Source of the DNA: Gammaproteobacteria bacterium
Lineage (GTDB): Bacteria > Pseudomonadota > Gammaproteobacteria > Pseudomonadales > Halieaceae
DNA length: 64,000 nt
Reading direction: 5' to 3'
Assembly: GCA_030427485.1 (NCBI GenBank)
Contig: JAUICG010000005.1
Span: forward strand, 124,001 to 188,000
The notes under the pieces were generated by a model that worked only from the letters and a program-made list of their open reading frames with translations, was not told the DNA's origin and searched no databases. This document shows, piece by piece, positions 1 through 8,983 of the stretch. A program made the position numbers and the translations under genes. Each line of letters begins with the position of its first letter. Position 1 is the first letter of the stretch.

Positions 1-398
1 GGCGGGGCGCCCAGCGTTGCCGCCGCCTGCAACAGGCCCTGCGGAATGCGCTGGAAGGCGGACTGCAGCGGCTGCACGACGAACGGCAGCGAATACACCA
101 CCGAGCCGATCACCAGCGCGCTGAAACTGAAAGCCAGTTGCGTGCCCGTCAGTTGCTGCCAGAGGCGGCCCAGCGCGGTGTCCGGCGTGAACATCAACAG
201 CAGGTAAAAGCCCAGCACGGTGGGCGGCAGGATCAGCGGCATTGCGACGATCGCCTCGACTGTGGCGGCGATGCTGCCGCGGCGGCGGGACAGCCACCAC
301 GCGAGCGGCGTGCCGAGGATCAGCAGCAGTACCGTGGTGATGGAGGCCAGCGCGACAGTGAGGTAGATCGCTTCCAGTTCGGCATGGTTCAGGGACAA
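1..398 (-). CDS. modB: Molybdate ABC transporter permease ModB (3' end beyond window)
   Basis: Inner-membrane permease of the ModABC molybdate importer. The reading frame directly after modA encodes hydrophobic segments such as TTVLLLILGTPLAWWL, then IVAMPLILPPTVLGFYLLL and a region containing SFSALVIGSVVYSLPFVVQP, which follow the ModB/CysT permease pattern. It runs off the window edge just as the cytoplasmic EAA-loop region begins (GLLQAAATLGAP), so roughly the first 130 residues are seen. There is no ATG in this frame near the expected start. A TTG at 398 or a CTG at 392 would make it overlap the end of modA by a few bases, as is usual for coupled modAB genes. modC should lie further left, outside the window. 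Confidence 0.85.
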   Translation of the reverse strand, partial: MSLNHAELEAIYLTVALASITTVLLLILGTPLAWWLSRRRGSIAATVEAIVAMPLILPPTVLGFYLLLMFTPDTALGRLWQQLTGTQLAFSFSALVIGSVVYSLPFVVQPLQSAFQRIPQGLLQAAATLGAP

Positions 399-1087
399 GG
401 TTCGTAGCCGGCGTCGGTGATCAGGTCGCGCACGGTATCGCTGCGCAACCACTGCAGGTACTCGTCAACCGCCGGGCTGTGTTTCAGCACGGCGGCGTAC
501 TGCGTCACGGGTTGATACCAGGACAGCGGCACGGGCGTCGCATCCGCCGCTTTCAGCGCCTTCGGCAGCAGTGCCATGTCCACGGCGCCGCTCTGCCAGA
601 ACTGCAGCGCCTGCGCGACGCTGTTGCCCTGGACCAGCTTGCGCGCCTGCCCCGCGCTGAATTCCGGCCGCGCCAGCACCTCCATCGCCGCGCGGCCGTA
701 GGGCGCTGTCGCGGGGTTGGCGATCGCCAGGCTCAACTCCGGCCGCGCCAGCGCGTCGAGCCCGTCCTTGCCGCCGGCCAGCACCAGACTGCCACGGGCG
801 TAGCAGAACAGGTCGGTGCTCGCGAGGGTCCTCGCCGTCGCCACCGTCTGTGGGGTTTCCTCGTCGGCGGCGAAGAACAGGTCGTACTGCGCGCCGTGCA
901 AAATCTGCGTGGCCAGCGCGCCGGTGGACGCGGCGCTGAAGGTCACGAAGATATTGGTGTTGGCCAGGAAGGGCGCGGTGATTTTTTCCAGCGTGGGTTT
1001 AAAATTTGCCGCCACCGCGATACTGATCGACTCACCCGCCGAGAGCGGGGGCGCCAGCAGCAGGAGCAACAGCGTGACAATTCGCAT
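389..1087 (-). CDS. modA: Molybdate-binding periplasmic protein ModA
   Basis: Periplasmic substrate-binding protein that hands molybdate (or tungstate) to ModB. The 232-residue product starts with a signal peptide (MRIVTLLLLLLAPPLSAG) followed by ISIAVAANFKPTLEKI, the typical mature start of ModA, and contains FSAASTGALATQI and YDLFFAADEETP, the oxyanion-binding and hinge regions of this family. It lies 25 bp downstream of comF on the same strand and overlaps modB, so the three genes may be co-transcribed. No ModE-type operator was found in the short gap. The length is normal for ModA. Confidence 0.92.
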   Translation of the reverse strand: MRIVTLLLLLLAPPLSAGESISIAVAANFKPTLEKITAPFLANTNIFVTFSAASTGALATQILHGAQYDLFFAADEETPQTVATARTLASTDLFCYARGSLVLAGGKDGLDALARPELSLAIANPATAPYGRAAMEVLARPEFSAGQARKLVQGNSVAQALQFWQSGAVDMALLPKALKAADATPVPLSWYQPVTQYAAVLKHSPAVDEYLQWLRSDTVRDLITDAGYEPCP

Positions 1088-1112
1088 AGCACAGTCCTTG
1101 AATTAACGTTCC

Positions 1113-1856
1113 TCACACGCCGGGCGCCGGTGTCCGCGCCAGGCACCACACCTCGATGCGCCCCGCGCCGGCGGCCGACAGGGCCCGCGCCAGCGCGGAC
1201 GCGGTGGCCCCCGTGGTCAGTACGTCGTCCACGATGGCGATACGCAGATTGTCACAGGGCCCGGATACTGTAAAGGCGCCCCTGAGGTTGCCGGCCCGCT
1301 GGCGCGCATTCATGCCGGACTGCGCCGCGGTGGCGCGCCGCCGCGCGACGAGGCGGTGGGCGACCCGGCAGGCGCGCAGTTCGGGGCAGCTCGCGCGCAG
1401 CTGCCGGCACAGCACCTCGGACTGGTTGAAACCGCGCCGCCAGCGCCTGCGCCAGTGCAGGGGCACCGGCACGAGCAGGTCGACCGGCCCGCGACGCTGC
1501 GCCTGCTGCAGCCACAGCGCGGCCAGCAACGGCGTCAGGTACTGCTCGCGGTGGTACTTCCAGCGGTGGATCAGGTGCGCGAAGTACTCCCCGTACAGCC
1601 ACGGTGCGATCACCCGCTCGAACGCCGGGGGCGCCTGCAGGCACTGGCCGCACAGCCGCACCTCGACGGGGCTGGCGGCGGCGTCATTGCCGGGGGCGAG
1701 GGGCAGCGCGCAGCGGGTGCAGCAGTGGTGGTTGACCGGCATCTCGCGCTCGCAGGCGAGGCAGAGCGGGACATCCCGGCCACTGCGCAGCCCGCACAGC
1801 GCGCAGTGGTGCGGGAACAAACCGTCCAGCAGGCGCCGGCCGATGTTGTTAACCAC
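1113..1856 (-). CDS. comF: ComF family phosphoribosyltransferase-like protein
   Basis: ComF/GntX-type protein of 247 residues, linked in other bacteria to DNA uptake and DNA processing; its enzymatic reaction is not settled. The N-terminus carries paired cysteines (HHCALC, CLAC, CCTRC between residues 17 and 50), which look like a zinc ribbon. The C-terminal part has the type I phosphoribosyltransferase PRPP loop [12 protein letters not shown] near residue 210. The only upstream start in frame is a GTG at 1856, and this codon lies inside the BirA operator of the divergent bioB gene. Expression of comF could therefore be affected by biotin control, or the true start could be slightly further in. 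The divergent comF-bioB arrangement is common in gammaproteobacteria. Confidence 0.85.
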   Translation of the reverse strand: MVNNIGRRLLDGLFPHHCALCGLRSGRDVPLCLACEREMPVNHHCCTRCALPLAPGNDAAASPVEVRLCGQCLQAPPAFERVIAPWLYGEYFAHLIHRWKYHREQYLTPLLAALWLQQAQRRGPVDLLVPVPLHWRRRWRRGFNQSEVLCRQLRASCPELRACRVAHRLVARRRATAAQSGMNARQRAGNLRGAFTVSGPCDNLRIAIVDDVLTTGATASALARALSAAGAGRIEVWCLARTPAPGV

Positions 1857-1878
1857 GTCGGGCCTGCCAGGTTGACAG
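1846..1878. promoter_or_regulatory. BirA (biotin repressor) operator
   Basis: The half-sites TTGTTAACC (1846-1854) and GGTTGACAG (1870-1878) are separated by exactly 15 bp. The classical BirA box is TTGTAAACC, 14-15 bp, GGTTTACAA, so each half-site differs from it at one or two positions. It covers the -35 hexamer of the bioB promoter and the GTG of comF. Biotinoyl-AMP-bound BirA would be expected to block bioB transcription here. Confidence 0.8.
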
Positions 1879-1899
1879 CCGGCCTGGCGGCGGTATCAT
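1872..1899 (+). promoter_or_regulatory. Sigma-70 promoter of the biotin operon
   Basis: TTGACA (1872-1877) and TATCAT (1894-1899) are separated by 16 bp. The -35 is a perfect match and sits inside the right BirA half-site. Because an in-frame ATG at 1898 overlaps the -10 hexamer, transcripts starting around 1906 could not use it; this supports the ATG at 1937 as the bioB start. Confidence 0.7.
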
Positions 1900-1936
1900 G
1901 CACGTCTTCATCATTGACTTCCCCCTCGAGCCCGAT

Positions 1937-2992
1937 ATGCAATCCCCGGCGGCAGCGACGACCACCCCCCAATCCACCCAGGCGGCGACCGAACTTCGCC
2001 ACGACTGGACCCAGCAGGAGGTGGAGGCGCTGTTTGCGCTGCCCTTCAACGACCTGCTGTTTGCGGCCCACACCGCGCACCGCCAGTATTTTGACCCAAA
2101 CCAGGTCCAGGTCAGCACGCTACTTTCCATCAAAACCGGTGCCTGCCCGGAGGACTGCGCGTACTGCCCGCAGAGCACCCGCTACGACACCGGTCTGGAA
2201 GCCGAGGCGTTGATGGAGATCGAGCAGGTGCTGGAACAGGCCAGGGCCGCGGCGGCCTCGGGCGCCACGCGCTTCTGCATGGGCGCCGCCTGGCGTTCGC
2301 CGAAGCAGCGGGACATGCCGAAGGTGGTCGCGATGGTCAAGGGCGTGCGCGCGCTCGGCCTCGAAAGCTGCATGACGCTGGGCATGCTGACCCGTGAGCA
2401 GGCGCAGGAACTGTCGGAGGCGGGGCTGGATTACTACAACCACAACCTGGACACCTCGCCCGAATTCTACGGCGACGTGATCACCACGCGCACCTACCAG
2501 GACCGGCTGGAGACGCTGGACCACGTGCGCGATGCCGGCATGAAAGTGTGCAGCGGCGGCATCGTCGGCATGGGTGAGCAGCAGGCCGACCGCGCCGGCC
2601 TGTTGCAGCAGCTGGCCAACCTGCCGGCACACCCGGAGAGCGTGCCGATCAACATGCTGGTGCGCGTGCAGGGAACGCCGCTGGCAGACGAGGCCGACCT
2701 CGACCCCTTCGAGTTCATCCGCACCATCGCGGTCGCGCGCATCATGATGCCCGCCTCGCATGTGCGCCTGTCCGCCGGCCGCGAGGAAATGAACGAGCAG
2801 ATGCACGCGCTGGCGTATTTCGCCGGCGCCAACTCGATATTCTACGGCGAAAAACTGCTCACCACGCCCAACCCGCGGGCCAACGCCGACATGGCGCTGT
2901 TCGCCCGCCTCGGTATCGAGCCGGAGCGGCGCCACGTCGAGCAGGCGCCCGCCACGCCCAGTCCGCACTTCTACGACGCCACCGCCGTCTAG
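1937..2992 (+). CDS. bioB: Biotin synthase BioB
   Basis: Radical-SAM enzyme that inserts sulfur into dethiobiotin, the last step of biotin synthesis. The 351-residue product has the radical-SAM cluster motif CPEDCAYC (C-x3-C-x2-C), then [13 protein letters not shown] and [11 protein letters not shown], which are BioB hallmarks, and RLSAGREEM near the C-terminus. The start is taken at 1937 rather than 1898 because the earlier ATG overlaps the predicted -10 box. The length agrees with the family (about 345). It is the first gene of a tight operon and is followed 9 bp later by bioF. Confidence 0.97.
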   Translation: MQSPAAATTTPQSTQAATELRHDWTQQEVEALFALPFNDLLFAAHTAHRQYFDPNQVQVSTLLSIKTGACPEDCAYCPQSTRYDTGLEAEALMEIEQVLEQARAAAASGATRFCMGAAWRSPKQRDMPKVVAMVKGVRALGLESCMTLGMLTREQAQELSEAGLDYYNHNLDTSPEFYGDVITTRTYQDRLETLDHVRDAGMKVCSGGIVGMGEQQADRAGLLQQLANLPAHPESVPINMLVRVQGTPLADEADLDPFEFIRTIAVARIMMPASHVRLSAGREEMNEQMHALAYFAGANSIFYGEKLLTTPNPRANADMALFARLGIEPERRHVEQAPATPSPHFYDATAV

Positions 2993-3001
2993 GCCACCGC
3001 G

Positions 3002-4168
3002 GTGGCCGGCTTCTCCGAGCGCCTGGCCGCGTTGTTGCAGCAGCGTCGCCGGGACGACCTGTATCGCCAGCGCCAGACGCTGCAGTCCGCGCAGGGCCCG
3101 GTGGTGCGCGTCGACGGGCTCGAGTACCTCAACTTCTGCAGCAACGACTACCTCGGCCTCGCCGCGCACCCGCGGGTAATCGAGCGGTTTCGCCAGGCCG
3201 CCGTGGAGTACGGCGTCGGCAGCGGCGCCTCGCACCTGGTGTGCGGCCACAGCGCGCCGCACCATGCACTGGAGGAGGCGCTGGCCGCGTTCACCGGCCG
3301 CGAGCGCGCACTCCTGTACTCCAGCGGCTACACGGCCAACACCGGGATACTCACCGCGTTATTGCAGCGCGGCGACCACGTGTTCGAGGACCGGCTCAAC
3401 CACGCCTCGCTGCTCGACGGCGGCCTGCACAGCGGCGCCCGCTTCCAGCGCTTCGCGCACAATGACGTGCGTGCGCTGGAGGCGAAACTGGCGCGCGCCG
3501 ACGGCCCCCGGCTGGTGGTGGTCGACGGCGTCTTCAGCATGGACGGTGACACCGCGCCACTGGCCGAACTCGCGCGCGTCTGCCGCATGCACGATGCCTG
3601 GTTGATGGTGGACGATGCCCACGGCTTCGGTGTGCTGGGCGAGCGCGGGGTGGGCAGTACCGAGGCCGCGCGGCTCGCTCCCGACGCGGTGCCGATCCTG
3701 ATGGCGACGCTGGGCAAGGCGCTGGGCACCGCGGGCGCGTTCGTCGCCGGCAGTGAGCAGTTGATCGAGGGGCTGATCCAGCAATCGCGCAACTATATTT
3801 ACACCACCGCGCTGCCGCCGGCCGTGGCGGCGGCCAGCCTGGAGGCGCTGGCGCTGGTGACGGAAGAAGCCTGGCGGCGCGATTACCTGGCCACCCTGAT
3901 TCACCGTTTTCGCCTCGGCGCCGAACAACTCGGCCTGCCGCTGCTGCCCTCCGCCAGCGCGATCCAGCCGCTGCTGGTGGGCGATGCGTCGCGCGCGCTG
4001 GCGCTGAGCGCGCGGCTGCGCGAGCGCGGCTTCCTGATCGGCGCGATTCGCCCGCCCACGGTGCCCGCCGGTACCTCCCGCCTGCGCATTACCCTGAGCG
4101 CGGCGCACAGCGAAACACAGGTGGACCAGCTGCTGGATCAACTGGCCGCGTGCTGGGCGGCGGACTGA
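3002..4168 (+). CDS. bioF: 8-amino-7-oxononanoate synthase BioF
   Basis: PLP enzyme condensing pimeloyl-thioester with L-alanine to give 8-amino-7-oxononanoate (KAPA). The 388-residue protein shows [23 protein letters not shown], the cofactor-contacting [13 protein letters not shown] and the Schiff-base lysine region [11 protein letters not shown]. The start is a GTG at 3002. The stop codon TGA is immediately followed by the ATG of the next gene, so translation is likely coupled. Size is normal for BioF (E. coli 384). Confidence 0.96.
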   Translation: MAGFSERLAALLQQRRRDDLYRQRQTLQSAQGPVVRVDGLEYLNFCSNDYLGLAAHPRVIERFRQAAVEYGVGSGASHLVCGHSAPHHALEEALAAFTGRERALLYSSGYTANTGILTALLQRGDHVFEDRLNHASLLDGGLHSGARFQRFAHNDVRALEAKLARADGPRLVVVDGVFSMDGDTAPLAELARVCRMHDAWLMVDDAHGFGVLGERGVGSTEAARLAPDAVPILMATLGKALGTAGAFVAGSEQLIEGLIQQSRNYIYTTALPPAVAAASLEALALVTEEAWRRDYLATLIHRFRLGAEQLGLPLLPSASAIQPLLVGDASRALALSARLRERGFLIGAIRPPTVPAGTSRLRITLSAAHSETQVDQLLDQLAACWAAD

Positions 4169-5782
4169 ATGCCGCTGCACGGCGAATACCTGCCGGCCAC
4201 CGGTACGCCCCGTCAGGAGCTGGTGCTGCTGCACGGCTGGGGCAGTAACCGCGACGTGTGGCGCCCGCTGCTGGCGCCGCTGCGGCCCTGGGCCAATATC
4301 ACCCTGCTGGACATACCCGGCGCCGCCCCTGGCTGCGGCGGGGACGCTGTGCCGGCCATCGATGAACTGCTCGGCGACGTGCTGGAGAGCTGCCCGCCGC
4401 GCGCCGTGTACCTGGGCTGGTCACTCGGCGGGCTGTTGGCGACCGCACTCGCCCAGCGGCATCCCGGGCGGGTGTCGGCCCTGGTCACGCTGTGCTGCAA
4501 TCCCCGCTTTGTCGCGGCCGGCGACTGGCCCGGCATGGACGCGGCGCTGTTCGCGGACTTTGTGCGCGGCGTGACAGTGCAGCCGGCCGCCGCGCTGAAG
4601 CGCTTCGATACGCTGCAGGCGAGCACGGCGCGGCAGCCGCGCGCCCTGTTGCGCCAGTTGCAGGCCCTCGGTCGCCGCCCCGCCACCGCCGGGTTGCTGG
4701 CCGGCCTTGAGTGGCTTCAGACGCTCGATCTGCGGCAGGCCCTGCCGGATCTGCCACAACCGCAGCTGCACCTGCTGGCGGCGGACGATGCGCTGGTGCC
4801 GGCCGCCGTGGAGCGCGCGCTTGAATCGCTGACCGCGGGTGCCGCCAACGCGCGGGTGACGCTGATCCCGCAGTGTTCGCACCTGGCGCCGCTGGAGGTG
4901 CCGGCGCTGCTGGCGGTGGAATTACACGCGTTTCTGGAGGCGGCCGGCACCGCGACGGAGTGCCCCGACGCCGCGCCGGACTTCGAGAAGGCTGCGGTGG
5001 CCGCCTCCTTCAGTAGAGCTGCCAGCGGCTACGACTCCGCGGCGCAACTGCAGCGCAGCGTGGGTGAGCAATTACTTACCTATCTCGATGGCAGGCTCGA
5101 TGACAGGCTCGATGACGGGCCCGCCGCGCCGCACAGCGTGCTCGACCTCGGCTGCGGCACCGGCTATTTCTGCGCGCCGCTGCAAGCGCGCTATCCCGGC
5201 GCGCGCTACCTCGGCCTGGACATCGCCGCCGGCATGGTGGAGTACGCGCGCCGGCGTTGCCCGGCGGACACCGGGTGGCTGGTGGCCGACGCCGAGGCCC
5301 TGCCGCTGGCCAGCGACTCCATCGACCTGGTGTTCAGCAGCCTCGCCGTGCAGTGGTGCGCGCGACCCGAACACCTGGTCGCGGAGCTGGCCCGGGTGCT
5401 GCGCCCCGGGGGTCTCTGTGTGTTCACCTCGCTCGGCCCCGGCACCCTGGACGAACTGCGCCAGGCCTGGGCGACCGTGGATGCGCACCAGCATGTGAAC
5501 ACCTTCCTGCCGGGCGCGCGCCTGCTGGCCGCGGCACAGCGACTCCCGGGGGTGACGCTGGCGCTGCACGAGCAGGTGTTTCGCATGGAGTACACGCGGG
5601 TGCGCGAGGTGCTCGACGAGCTGAAGACACTGGGCGCGCACAATATGAACCGCAGCCGGCCTGGCGGCCTCACCAGCCGCCGCGCGCTGCAGGGCATGCT
5701 GCAGGCCTACGAGGCGAGGCGCTCGCAGGGCGTGCTGCCCGCTACCTATGAAGTCATTTTCGGAGTGCTGAAGAAGCGATGA
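4169..5782 (+). CDS. bioHC: Bifunctional BioH-BioC fusion (pimeloyl-ACP methyl ester esterase / malonyl-ACP methyltransferase)
   Basis: A 537-residue fusion of the enzymes that open and close the BioC-BioH pimelate route. Residues about 1-260 are an alpha/beta hydrolase with VLLHGWGSN, the nucleophile elbow GWSLGG and a late CSHLAPLE that supplies the catalytic histidine (BioH). Residues about 270-537 are a class I SAM methyltransferase with FSRAASGYDSAA, the SAM loop VLDLGCGTGYF and LRPGGLCVFTSLGPGTLDEL (BioC). BioC methylates malonyl-ACP so that fatty-acid synthesis can build pimeloyl-ACP methyl ester, and BioH removes the methyl group. Fused BioHC proteins are known from Saccharophagus and Teredinibacter. 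The gene abuts bioF and overlaps bioD by 4 bp. Confidence 0.93.
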   Translation: MPLHGEYLPATGTPRQELVLLHGWGSNRDVWRPLLAPLRPWANITLLDIPGAAPGCGGDAVPAIDELLGDVLESCPPRAVYLGWSLGGLLATALAQRHPGRVSALVTLCCNPRFVAAGDWPGMDAALFADFVRGVTVQPAAALKRFDTLQASTARQPRALLRQLQALGRRPATAGLLAGLEWLQTLDLRQALPDLPQPQLHLLAADDALVPAAVERALESLTAGAANARVTLIPQCSHLAPLEVPALLAVELHAFLEAAGTATECPDAAPDFEKAAVAASFSRAASGYDSAAQLQRSVGEQLLTYLDGRLDDRLDDGPAAPHSVLDLGCGTGYFCAPLQARYPGARYLGLDIAAGMVEYARRRCPADTGWLVADAEALPLASDSIDLVFSSLAVQWCARPEHLVAELARVLRPGGLCVFTSLGPGTLDELRQAWATVDAHQHVNTFLPGARLLAAAQRLPGVTLALHEQVFRMEYTRVREVLDELKTLGAHNMNRSRPGGLTSRRALQGMLQAYEARRSQGVLPATYEVIFGVLKKR

Positions 5783-6450
5783 GCAACACCTGGTTTGTGA
5801 CGGGGACCGACACCGGCGTCGGCAAAACGGCGGTGAGCTGCGGCCTGTTGGCGGCCGCCGCGCGGGCCGGCCTGCGCACCGCCGCGGTGAAGCCGGTGGC
5901 GGCCGGCTGCGATGCCGACGGCCAGAATGAAGACGCGCTGCTGCTGCAGGCGGCGATGACCGAACCGCTGGACTACGCGCAGATCAACCCGGTGGCGCTC
6001 GGCGCGGCGATCGCGCCGCATATCGCCGCGGCGCAGGAGGGCAGGCGATTGCAGGCCGGCCGCCTCGCGGGCCTGTGTCGCGGCGTGATGTCGGGCGCCG
6101 CGGATTTCGTGCTGGTGGAGGGCGCCGGCGGCTGGCGCGTCCCGATCAACCCGCGCGAGACGCTGGCGGACCTGGCCGTCGAGCTGCAGCTGGGGGTGAT
6201 CATGGTGGTGGGCATGCGCCTCGGCTGCATCAACCACGCGCTGCTTACCGCCGAGGCGATTCGCCGCGACGGCCTGCAACTCGCCGCCTGGGTGGCCAAC
6301 CAGCCGGGCCCGCTGATGGACTGCCACGAGGAAAACCTGGAGACCCTCCGGCAGCTGCTGCCCGCGCCCCTGCTGGGCAGCGTGCCGTGTCACCCCGGCT
6401 GGCGGGCCGCGGACCTGGCCCGGTATCTCGACATCGCTCCCCTCGTGTAA
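5779..6450 (+). CDS. bioD: Dethiobiotin synthetase BioD
   Basis: ATP-dependent enzyme that closes the ureido ring of 7,8-diaminononanoate with CO2 to give dethiobiotin. The 223-residue product has the P-loop TGTDTGVGKTAVSCGLL, VKPVAAGC and VEGAGGWRVPIN, all typical of BioD. Its ATG overlaps the bioHC stop codon by 4 bp. bioA, needed between BioF and BioD, is not in this operon and must be elsewhere. Confidence 0.95.
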   Translation: MSNTWFVTGTDTGVGKTAVSCGLLAAAARAGLRTAAVKPVAAGCDADGQNEDALLLQAAMTEPLDYAQINPVALGAAIAPHIAAAQEGRRLQAGRLAGLCRGVMSGAADFVLVEGAGGWRVPINPRETLADLAVELQLGVIMVVGMRLGCINHALLTAEAIRRDGLQLAAWVANQPGPLMDCHEENLETLRQLLPAPLLGSVPCHPGWRAADLARYLDIAPLV

Positions 6451-6532
6451 AAAGCCAACAAAATCAATCGCTAAGCGCTGATGTTATAACCAAAAACAGC
6501 GTCCGTATGCGCCAGCCATGGTAAAAAGATAT

Positions 6533-6560
6533 TTGACATCTGGCGCAATTCGCGCAGAAT
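6533..6560 (+). promoter_or_regulatory. Candidate promoter upstream of the acyl-CoA dehydrogenase
   Basis: TTGACA (6533-6538) is perfect and lies 16 bp from CAGAAT (6555-6560), a 4-of-6 match to the -10 consensus. It stands about 105 bp before the dehydrogenase start codon, in the 216-bp gap after bioD. No fatty-acid regulator site was recognised. Confidence 0.45.
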
Positions 6561-6666
6561 GTGTGCGCTGATCACATAGCCCGGATCGAAGATGTTCATC
6601 GGTTTCTCCCCGGGCTTCATTTACCCCTATGCGTCCACCAGACTGAAGTAGCCAGAGGAGTTGACC

Positions 6667-8460
<1,794 letters not shown>

Positions 8461-8519
8461 CAGTGACAGTGGCGTTCCGGTGAGTTGCCCCTGACGGGAT
8501 GACTTTCCGGCTCCAGGGA

Positions 8520-8550
8520 GGGAGAATGGCGGCTGCCGTTCTCCCTTTTT
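8520..8550 (+). terminator. Rho-independent terminator after the acyl-CoA dehydrogenase
   Basis: An 11-bp stem pairs 8520-8530 with 8535-8545 (one G-T pair) around the 4-base loop GGCT and is followed by five T residues at 8546-8550. It begins 60 bp after the dehydrogenase stop. Confidence 0.85.
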
Positions 8551-8575
8551 GATTTTCGCCGGCCCGGTAACCGAT

Positions 8576-8791
8576 ATGACCGAACAATCCACAGACAAGA
8601 CGGATAGAAGCTACAACAACAGCCTCCATCCCGAGGACCAGAAAAAGGTCGACGACTTCGTCAGCCGCGGCATCAACTCGGTGCAGCGCAAGCCCTTCCG
8701 GCCCGGCCGCCTGCTGATCATGCTGATAGTCGTGGTAGGCACCCTGCAGATACTAAGCCAGCTCATCGCCCGCTGGGCTGGCATTTACTAG
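8576..8791 (+). CDS. DUF3094 family small membrane protein
   Basis: A 71-residue protein with SLHPEDQKKVDDFVSRGIN followed by a basic stretch (KPFRPGR) and one C-terminal transmembrane helix (LLIMLIVVVGTLQILSQLIA). This is the pattern of DUF3094, a small family common in pseudomonads and marine gammaproteobacteria, of unknown function. The ATG at 8576 is preferred to a more upstream ATG at 8549, which lies within the T-tract of the terminator. A single membrane anchor with a charged cytoplasmic N-terminus is predicted. Confidence 0.75.
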   Translation: MTEQSTDKTDRSYNNSLHPEDQKKVDDFVSRGINSVQRKPFRPGRLLIMLIVVVGTLQILSQLIARWAGIY

Positions 8792-8803
8792 CATCCGCAG
8801 GCA

Positions 8804-8832
8804 TTGGTTCCGCGCCGACCATTTGCTATAGT
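8804..8832 (+). promoter_or_regulatory. Promoter of the tRNA-Pro gene
   Basis: TTGGTT (8804-8809), a 17-bp spacer and TATAGT (8827-8832), followed by a GC-rich discriminator (GGCGCCCG). This is the expected layout for a growth-regulated stable-RNA promoter and lies 16 bp before the mature tRNA. Confidence 0.7.
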
Positions 8833-8848
8833 GGCGCCCGTCAAAACT

Positions 8849-8925
8849 CGGTGTGTGGCGCAGCCTGGTAGCGCACTTCCTTCGGGAGGAAGGGGTCGGA
8901 GGTTCAAATCCTCTCACACCGACCA
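8849..8925 (+). tRNA. tRNA-Pro (anticodon CGG)
   Basis: The 77-nt sequence folds into a full cloverleaf. The acceptor stem pairs CGGTGTG with CACACCG, the D stem pairs GCGC with GCGC, and the anticodon stem pairs CTTCC with GGAAG around the loop TTCGGGA. The T arm is GGAGG-TTCAAAT-CCTCT, and A73 plus an encoded CCA end at 8925. Anticodon positions 34-36 read CGG, which decodes CCG. It marks the left border of a lower-GC accessory block. Confidence 0.97.
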
Positions 8926-8940
8926 AATACCTCCGGCTCT

Positions 8941-8971
8941 ATCCCATCAACAATGGGATGGGCACCCATCC
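8941..8971. other. Two overlapping alternative hairpins after the tRNA
   Basis: ATCCCAT (8941-8947) pairs with ATGGGAT (8953-8959) around CAACA. The overlapping GGATGGG (8956-8962) pairs with CCCATCC (8965-8971) around CA. The two stems exclude each other. No T-run follows on either strand, so these could be processing or weak termination signals for the tRNA on one side and the helicase operon on the other. Confidence 0.4.
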
Positions 8972-8983
8972 TATCATGCGTAA

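Noticed and set aside
1898..1936. An upstream ATG that would add 13 residues to BioB
   Set aside because: The codon overlaps the predicted -10 hexamer, so it would not be in the message.
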